9,757 nt of DNA from an uncultured Lachnospiraceae bacterium (GTDB taxonomy: Bacteria; Bacillota; Clostridia; Lachnospirales; Lachnospiraceae). The DNA is taken from positions 1-9,757 of the forward strand of contig CABUZU010000074.1 in assembly GCA_902496125.1 (NCBI GenBank), in the 5' to 3' direction. This document shows positions 5,940 to 9,757 of this stretch, piece after piece; within the stretch, counting starts at the first letter, position 1; the number at the start of each line of letters is the position of its first letter. Under the pieces are notes generated by a model. That model ran no database searches. It was not told the origin of the DNA and was given only the letters and a program-made list of their open reading frames with translations. The translations under genes were made by a program, and so were the position numbers.

Positions 5940-6017
5940 ATGAAAATTTATAAAAAGCGTTACCTTTTTGCTCTAAAAAGGAACTATATAAATGAAAACA
6001 TTTTTTACAATATTTAA
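5940..6017 (+). CDS. Candidate leader peptide upstream of the LRR gene (25 aa)
   Basis: ATG 5940 has GAGGTG 7 nt upstream, and the frame reads MKIYKKRYLFALKRNY then INENIFYNI and TAA. The stop lies 18 nt before the LRR start codon. The peptide is cationic and aromatic. The same frame is open through copy 1 (KKRYFFGLKKNYISENIFYNI) and copy 2 (KKCYLFDLKRNYISENIFYKI), although those copies lack a good start of their own. Two alternative hairpins lie within the frame, so a translational or attenuation role is possible. It may also be an accidental frame through a T/A-rich RNA element. Confidence 0.3.
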   Translation: MKIYKKRYLFALKRNYINENIFYNI

Positions 6018-6044
6018 GAATTGGAGGATATGCGAATGAAAAAA
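5950..6044 (+). repeat. Leader element copy 3 (3' part)
   Basis: Contains the 61-bp core (5950-6010; 4 mismatches to copy 2) and then continues as in copy 1 through GGAGG and ATGCGAATGAAAAAA. It has seven A after the start codon where copy 1 has six. The upstream promoter half of the element is absent and replaced by unrelated sequence. Confidence 0.92.
5952..5984 (+). ncRNA. Alternative hairpins in the leader core
   Basis: Hairpin A pairs AAAAAG (5952-5957) with CTTTTT (5964-5969). Hairpin B pairs GTT+CCTTTTT (5959-5961, 5963-5969, one bulged A) with AAAAAGG+AAC (5975-5984) around GCTCT. They share the T-run, so only one can form. In copy 1 the second pair of the CCTTTTT/AAAAAGG stem is T-A instead of C-G, a compensatory change. 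The same symmetry could instead be a DNA operator. There is no T-tract close enough to make it a simple terminator. Confidence 0.35.
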
Positions 6045-7616
6045 ATGTTAGGTGTAGTAGCATCAATTTTTATGCTATTGGCGATAATTGGAGGTTTTAA
6101 GTTAACGGCCAATGCACAAACAAGTAAAGGCTTTGAGTATGAGCTTTTAGAGGATGGAACCATTGAAATCATCGAGTATAAAGGTTCTGAGGAACATGTT
6201 ACAATTCCATCAACGATAAATGGAAAAACAGTAACCAGTATTGGAGACGAAGCATTTAAGGATAATGAAGATTTAAGAGAAGTTACACTTCCTAAAACAA
6301 TCAATCATATCGGAATGGATGCTTTTACTGGAACTCCTTTTTATGTTGATAAAAATAATTGGGAAAATAATGCTTTATACATAGATGATTATCTAATTCG
6401 AGTAAAAGCAAAAACAACCGGTGATTTTGTAATAAAAGAAGGTACAAAAAATATTGCAGCTGGAGCTTTTATGGAATGCGAAAAAATTACAGCAGTAACC
6501 ATTCCAGATAGTGCTACCAATATTAATGAGGCACTTTTTTATGGATGTACAAGTTTAAAGAAGGTAAAATTTCCAAAGAATATAAAGACCATTCCAATAG
6601 GAACTTTTCTAGAATGCTCAGGTTTAACAAGTATTACCATTCCAGAAACGGTAACAGATATTGAAGAATTAGCATTTAATTCTTGTACAGGTTTAACAAG
6701 CATTACCATTCCTAAGAATGTAAAGAGTATTAGAATGATGGCATTTGGTGCTTGTACAAGTTTAAAAGAAATTAGTATTCCTAATACGGTAACAAGTATT
6801 GAAGAGATGGCATTTATGGGATGTACGTCTTTAAAAACTATTACAATTCCAGATGGTGTAAAAGTTGTTAATGATTATTTATTATATGGATGTACGAGCT
6901 TAACAAGTGTTACTCTTCCAAAAAGTATAACAAGTATTAGAGAAGATGCTTTTGCTGAGTGCAATAAATTAACACGTATAAATTATAATGGAACCACCAC
7001 ACAGTGGAATAAAATTAAAATTGATAATACAAATACAGTATTATCGAAGATTACAATTCAGTGTAGTGATGGAAAAGTTAGTAAATTAAAAGCAGCAAGT
7101 ATTAAGGCAATTACAACCACGGATAAATCAGTAAAGGTAACTTGGAGTAAAATTTCAGGTGCAACACAATATCAAGTTCAGATTGCAACCGATAGTAAAT
7201 TTACAAAGAATAAAAAGACTTATACGATAAAGGATACTTCGAAAATTATTAAAAAATTAAAAGCAAATCAAAAATATTATGTTCGTGTTCGCTCTTGCAA
7301 TGGTAATAATTATTCTGATTGGAGTAAAGTAAAGACAGCAACAACGAAGTTAACAGGAACAACTTTTAATAAATTTAGTAAAACAAAGAAATCCATCAGT
7401 ATAACTTGGAAGAAAGTTTCTGGAATAACAGGTTATCAAGTTCAAATTGCAACCGATAGTAAATTTACTAAAAATATGAAGGCGATTAAAACAAAGAAGA
7501 CATCGGCAACAATTACAAATCTTAAGTCAAAGAAGAAATACTATGTACGTATTCGTACCTATAAGGGAAAGAAATATTCTGATTGGAGTAAGATAAATTC
7601 AATTACTATAAAGTAG
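6036..7616 (+). CDS. Secreted BspA-like leucine-rich-repeat protein with two FN3 domains (526 aa)
   Basis: Surface or secreted protein of the TpLRR/LRR_5 class. An N-terminal signal peptide (1-27: KK, a hydrophobic core, cleavage after ANA) is followed by LRR_5 repeats from about 33 to 342, with the recurring pattern I-x-x-x-AF-x-x-C-T-S-L-x-x-I-T-I-P. Two fibronectin type III modules follow (about 352-438 and 443-526). Both contain YQVQIATDSKFTKN and end in YSDWSK, showing internal duplication. The tail is very lysine-rich. There is no LPxTG, SLH or transmembrane anchor, so it is secreted or held by charge. The start is set by GGAGG at 6023-6027, 8 nt before ATG 6036; TTG 6021 and ATG 6030 sit on or against that site. 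Such proteins bind host or polysaccharide ligands; the ligand here is unknown. A terminator follows. Confidence 0.9.
   Translation: MKKMLGVVASIFMLLAIIGGFKLTANAQTSKGFEYELLEDGTIEIIEYKGSEEHVTIPSTINGKTVTSIGDEAFKDNEDLREVTLPKTINHIGMDAFTGTPFYVDKNNWENNALYIDDYLIRVKAKTTGDFVIKEGTKNIAAGAFMECEKITAVTIPDSATNINEALFYGCTSLKKVKFPKNIKTIPIGTFLECSGLTSITIPETVTDIEELAFNSCTGLTSITIPKNVKSIRMMAFGACTSLKEISIPNTVTSIEEMAFMGCTSLKTITIPDGVKVVNDYLLYGCTSLTSVTLPKSITSIREDAFAECNKLTRINYNGTTTQWNKIKIDNTNTVLSKITIQCSDGKVSKLKAASIKAITTTDKSVKVTWSKISGATQYQVQIATDSKFTKNKKTYTIKDTSKIIKKLKANQKYYVRVRSCNGNNYSDWSKVKTATTKLTGTTFNKFSKTKKSISITWKKVSGITGYQVQIATDSKFTKNMKAIKTKKTSATITNLKSKKKYYVRIRTYKGKKYSDWSKINSITIK
7170..7211 (+). repeat. Internal duplicate of FN3 coding sequence (partner 7434-7475)
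   Basis: The 42 bp encoding YQVQIATDSKFTKN recur at 7434-7475 with only a few third-position changes, while the flanking FN3 sequence has diverged more. This indicates recent duplication or gene conversion within the gene. Confidence 0.75.
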
Positions 7617-7620
7617 GATG

Positions 7621-7656
7621 AGAGGAGTATCACACGATACTCCTCTTAGTTTCTTT
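7621..7656 (+). terminator. Rho-independent terminator of the LRR gene
   Basis: Perfect 11-bp stem AGAGGAGTATC / GATACTCCTCT with an ACAC loop and a T-rich tail TAGTTTCTTT, 5 nt after the stop codon. Confidence 0.9.
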
Positions 7657-7817
7657 ATACCATAGCTTTTTTAATAGCAAAGAGCGAATTACTTCATAGT
7701 ACAAACCAAACGGTAAAGGAAATTGCATATAGAGTAGGATATGAAAATCAATTAGAATTTTCTAAGATGTTTAAAAAGCATACAGGAAAATCACCAACGG
7801 AATATCGAAATTTGTAA
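7650..7817 (+). pseudogene. C-terminal remnant of an AraC-family regulator
   Basis: An open frame without a start codon encodes the second helix-turn-helix of an AraC/XylS DNA-binding domain: SELLHSTNQTVKEIAYRVGY, then ENQLEFSKMFKKHTGKSPTEY, RNL and a stop at 7815. Only about 50 residues remain of a normal 100-residue domain. The frame is closed upstream by a stop at 7647, inside the LRR terminator tail, so the remnant is cut off exactly at that terminator. Not functional. Confidence 0.85.
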
Positions 7818-7843
7818 ATAAGTTAATATTAAAGTTTTAAAAT

Positions 7844-8215
7844 TTACATATAGTCTTGCTGGAAAAACGTATTTCGATATTCTTTGGGTGTATATCCAGT
7901 TTCTTGCCTAAATACTTTAGTAAAATGGCTTTGAGAGCTAAAGGCTAAAAACGATGCAATTTCTGAATAATCGTAATCAGAGTGTCTAAGCATATTTTGG
8001 GCAGCGATAATACGTTGTTGCTTTAAGTAATTAGAAAAGGTCATATGAAGTTCTTTATGAAAGAGACTGGATAAATAATCAGGATTTAGTAAAGCAAAGA
8101 TAATTCGTTTATTGTTGTCCTTATGTATGTACTGTAATTTATTTGCAAAATTATACATCTGAGTATTCAAGCGAGGTTTTTCAACAAGGAATGGGAATAG
8201 TCTTAAAAATTGAAT
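7844..8215 (-). pseudogene. Truncated AraC-family DNA-binding domain, probably inactive
   Basis: Encodes a near-complete AraC helix-turn-helix region: NPDYLSSLFHKELHMTFSNY, a recognition part IASFLAFSSQSHFTKVF and GYTPKEYRN. The expected N-terminal sensor domain is absent: the frame is stopped at 8216-8218, and the possible starts (TTG 8170, ATG 8158) have no ribosome site. Near the N-terminus KRIIFALLNPDYLS is about six residues shorter than the family pattern, which removes most of the first HTH helix. A 104-108 aa product is conceivable, but the missing helix and lack of a start argue for decay. It converges on the other AraC remnant, which has a different sequence, so the two are not copies. 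Confidence 0.7.
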
Positions 8216-8236
8216 TTATTCCTAAGCAAAAAGGTT

Positions 8237-8272
8237 GAAAAATATAAAATAAGAGGGTTGACCCTCTTATTT
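8237..8272 (-). terminator. Terminator of the deacetylase gene
   Basis: On the minus strand, AAATAAGAGGG / CCCTCTTATTT form a perfect 11-bp stem with a 4-nt loop, followed by TTATATTTTT. The stop codon of the deacetylase lies inside the stem. Confidence 0.85.
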
Positions 8273-9088
8273 CACTTCCACACTAAATTGATAACCTTTT
8301 TCTATTGTCTTATCAATGAAGTCTCCAAGAATATTCGCATTTGTTGCAGATACTGCATGAAGCAAATAAATAGCACCAGGATGCAAGCGTTCTGCTAATT
8401 TATTAAGAGCTTTTGACTCATCCATTTGTTTATTCGGGTCCCAATCAGCATATGCGAAACTCCAGAATAAACTTTTATATCCTGCGTTATTTACCACCGC
8501 AAGGGATTGTTCGCTAAAACTACCAGCAGGATAGCGAAATAGTGACATCTCATAGCCAAAATTTTCTTTTATATAATCATGAAGCTTTTGTATATCGTTA
8601 ACCTGTTCTTCGTTTGATAAAGAAGGCATATTCGGGTGACTTGCAGTATGGTTTGCAACAATATGTCCTTCATCAATCATTCTTTTAATCAAGTCTGGAT
8701 TTTCTTTGGCATAGGGAAGGGTTACAAAAAAGATAGCAGGGGTTTTGTGTTCTTTTAGTACATCTAGAATCTTTCCAGTATAGCCATTTTCATATCCTTC
8801 ATCAAAGGTTAGACAAATCGTTTTTGACTTTTCATCGCCATTTAAAAATTTAGCACCAAGTTTTCCATATTTTTCTTCAAATTCTACACAGCTAATGGGT
8901 CTGTTATAGTCATCAAATTGTACGCCTTGTCCCCAGTTTTGTTCTGAGGTATCAAGGGAAGAAATGGTAGAATCAGGTATCATGGAAGCTGCTTGAATTA
9001 GACTTGATACCGAGCGGTCTAAATTAGAACAGCCACTAAATGAGATGGAAATAAAGATTAGATAAAATAAATATTTGAATCGTTTCAT
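8267..9088 (-). CDS. PdaA-like polysaccharide deacetylase lipoprotein (273 aa)
   Basis: CE4/NodB-fold de-N-acetylase, close in pattern to Bacillus PdaA, which deacetylates muramic acid during delta-lactam formation in spore cortex. A lipoprotein signal ends in FSGC with C20 lipidated, so it acts outside the membrane. NodB motifs are: motif 1 TFDEGYENGYT (D96 catalytic base; E97 where most CE4 enzymes have D and PdaA has N), motif 2 HTASHP (H147, H151 metal ligands), motif 3 RYPAGSFSE (R185), the W-containing segment FWSFAYADWD, and motif 5 YLLH (H244). Residues 21-85 are a linker plus a short N-terminal part. AAGGAGG lies 6 nt before ATG. It is divergently arranged with the lipoprotein at 9178. 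A role in spore or vegetative peptidoglycan is inferred; other CE4 substrates are possible. Confidence 0.9.
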   Translation of the reverse strand: MKRFKYLFYLIFISISFSGCSNLDRSVSSLIQAASMIPDSTISSLDTSEQNWGQGVQFDDYNRPISCVEFEEKYGKLGAKFLNGDEKSKTICLTFDEGYENGYTGKILDVLKEHKTPAIFFVTLPYAKENPDLIKRMIDEGHIVANHTASHPNMPSLSNEEQVNDIQKLHDYIKENFGYEMSLFRYPAGSFSEQSLAVVNNAGYKSLFWSFAYADWDPNKQMDESKALNKLAERLHPGAIYLLHAVSATNANILGDFIDKTIEKGYQFSVEVK

Positions 9089-9125
9089 AGAAATCCTCCT
9101 TATATTCCTTAGTTTGTCAGTAACG

Positions 9126-9131
9126 AGTATA
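9126..9131 (-). promoter_or_regulatory. Possible -10 box of the deacetylase promoter
   Basis: TATACT on the minus strand, 37 nt before the start codon. The -35 region (TTCTTT) is poor. It would overlap the divergent promoter on the plus strand. Confidence 0.35.
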
Positions 9132-9142
9132 ATTATTCGTAC

Positions 9143-9171
9143 TTGCTTAAAGAAAAAAAATCCGATATACT
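9143..9171 (+). promoter_or_regulatory. Putative promoter giving a leaderless mRNA
   Basis: TTGCTT (9143-9148), 17-nt spacer, TATACT (9166-9171). The start codon begins 7 nt after the -10 box, where transcription itself would start. A second -10-like TATAAT (9128-9133) lies further up, but its -35 (TTCCTT) is weak; a transcript from it would still lack a ribosome site. Confidence 0.45.
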
Positions 9172-9177
9172 GTTTAT

Positions 9178-9757
9178 ATGAGAAAGAAATTATTTATTAT
9201 TATTATTTTTTTATTACTGTGCCTATGTGGTGGATGCAGTCAAAGAAACATTACACTTGATACAACGCTTCATTTAAATGAGAATGGTTCTGGTGAACGA
9301 GTGATGCAGTTTGAAATTTCAAAGGCGGACTATAATAGCTATTTTGGAAGCGATATTCATGCACTCAATGAAGTGGCAGGTAACGGTTGTCCCAATTATA
9401 TGAAGATGGATTTTTCGGAGGAAGGAGGAAATTACACTTATTCATTTAAGATAGCTTTTTCTTCAATTGAGGATTACAAGAAGAAAGTATCTGAAATCTT
9501 AGGGAAGAAAGTTACGATTAGTTTTGAAGAATCAAGTGCAGTTTTTGAAGTAGGGTTAAATTATAATGAAGATTTTTCTAGTATTGATTTAATGCAGTGG
9601 TTAAAAAAATTAATGGTAGAAAAAGGCTATTTTTCAGATTCAGATGTAGAGAGTTTATTTACATCAGGTGATAGCAAGGTTATTTATCAAAATAAAACCT
9701 ATGATTGTGAAGAAGAAAATCTTAGTGTATCTACGCTAGTTAAAGCTCCACTTTTAG
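9178..9757 (+). CDS. Putative lipoprotein, 3' end outside the window (193+ aa)
   Basis: ATG 9178 opens a frame to the window edge without a stop. The first 20 residues are a lipoprotein signal (MRKKLFIIII, then FLLLCLCGGC with C20 lipidated). The mature part begins SQRNITLDTTLHLNENGSGE, alternating strand-like segments with a conserved-looking NGSG turn. This resembles secreted beta-rich lipoproteins of the DUF3153/LppM kind, but I cannot confirm the family. No downstream start fits, because the signal peptide requires this ATG, yet no Shine-Dalgarno sequence precedes it. It is divergent from the deacetylase, with an 89-bp shared control region. The function is unknown; the extracellular location is well supported. 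Confidence 0.8.
   Translation, partial: MRKKLFIIIIFLLLCLCGGCSQRNITLDTTLHLNENGSGERVMQFEISKADYNSYFGSDIHALNEVAGNGCPNYMKMDFSEEGGNYTYSFKIAFSSIEDYKKKVSEILGKKVTISFEESSAVFEVGLNYNEDFSSIDLMQWLKKLMVEKGYFSDSDVESLFTSGDSKVIYQNKTYDCEEENLSVSTLVKAPLL

Noticed and set aside
5952..6006. Leader core as an intrinsic terminator
   Set aside because: The TTTTTT run lies about 16 nt after the hairpin, and the stem is A-T rich, so it does not fit a rho-independent terminator.
6021..6035. LRR protein starts at TTG 6021 or ATG 6030
   Set aside because: The GGAGG site overlaps or touches these codons, while ATG 6036 has an 8-nt spacer and begins a normal signal peptide.
3595..6044. CRISPR-like array
   Set aside because: Only three imperfect, unequal copies with kilobase-scale irregular spacing and coding content; no cas genes.
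9075..9260. 61-codon plus-strand ORF across the divergent promoter region
   Set aside because: It overlaps both lipoprotein gene starts out of frame; the frame from ATG 9178 has a proper lipobox and stays open to the window end.

Overview
The window looks like a chromosomal segment of an AT-rich anaerobic Firmicute, most likely a gut-type Clostridia/Lachnospiraceae member. The reasons are a methanol:corrinoid methyltransferase pair, a BspA-like leucine-rich-repeat protein with fibronectin III modules, a PdaA-type deacetylase lipoprotein, strong GGAGG ribosome sites and low GC. This assignment is inference from gene content, not from a marker gene.

Layout. (1) 1-3126: a compact operon mtaB - G3E/CobW GTPase - mtaC, closed by a strong terminator. 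MtaB (zinc) demethylates methanol and MtaC carries the methyl group on cobalamin. The GTPase between them, which overlaps mtaC, is a good candidate metal or corrinoid chaperone for the pair. No mtaA-like second methyltransferase and no corrinoid-protein reductive activator lies in the window. (2) 3183-3614: a BlaI/MecI-type winged-helix regulator without its usual M56 peptidase partner. (3) 3595-6044: an accessory zone built around three copies of one element. Copy 1 (3595-3762) is complete, copy 2 (5247-5380) holds the 5' part, and copy 3 (5950-6044) holds the 3' part. Between them lie debris and small genes: a broken membrane protein, a headless and tailless BcrA-type ABC ATPase fragment, an MNT/HEPN toxin-antitoxin pair whose HEPN gene is frameshifted, a truncated C-terminal coding tail and a 58-aa orphan ORF. 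(4) 6036-7616: an intact secreted LRR_5 + 2xFN3 protein whose translation start sits at the end of copy 3. (5) 7650-8215: two convergent AraC-family remnants. (6) 8267-9088 (minus): a PdaA-like CE4 lipoprotein. (7) 9178-end (plus): a divergent lipoprotein that runs off the window, with a promoter placed so that its mRNA may be leaderless.

How it fits together. The methanol operon is the only clear metabolic unit. The right half concerns the cell surface (LRR/FN3 protein, peptidoglycan deacetylase, lipoprotein). The middle looks like a recombination hot spot: the repeated leader covers the end of the regulator gene, a promoter, a 61-bp core with alternative hairpins, the ribosome site and the start codon. 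In copies 1 and 3 it is positioned to drive whatever follows. The most unusual signals are this three-copy leader, with one compensatory base-pair change and a short upstream reading frame, and the GTPase embedded in the mta operon.
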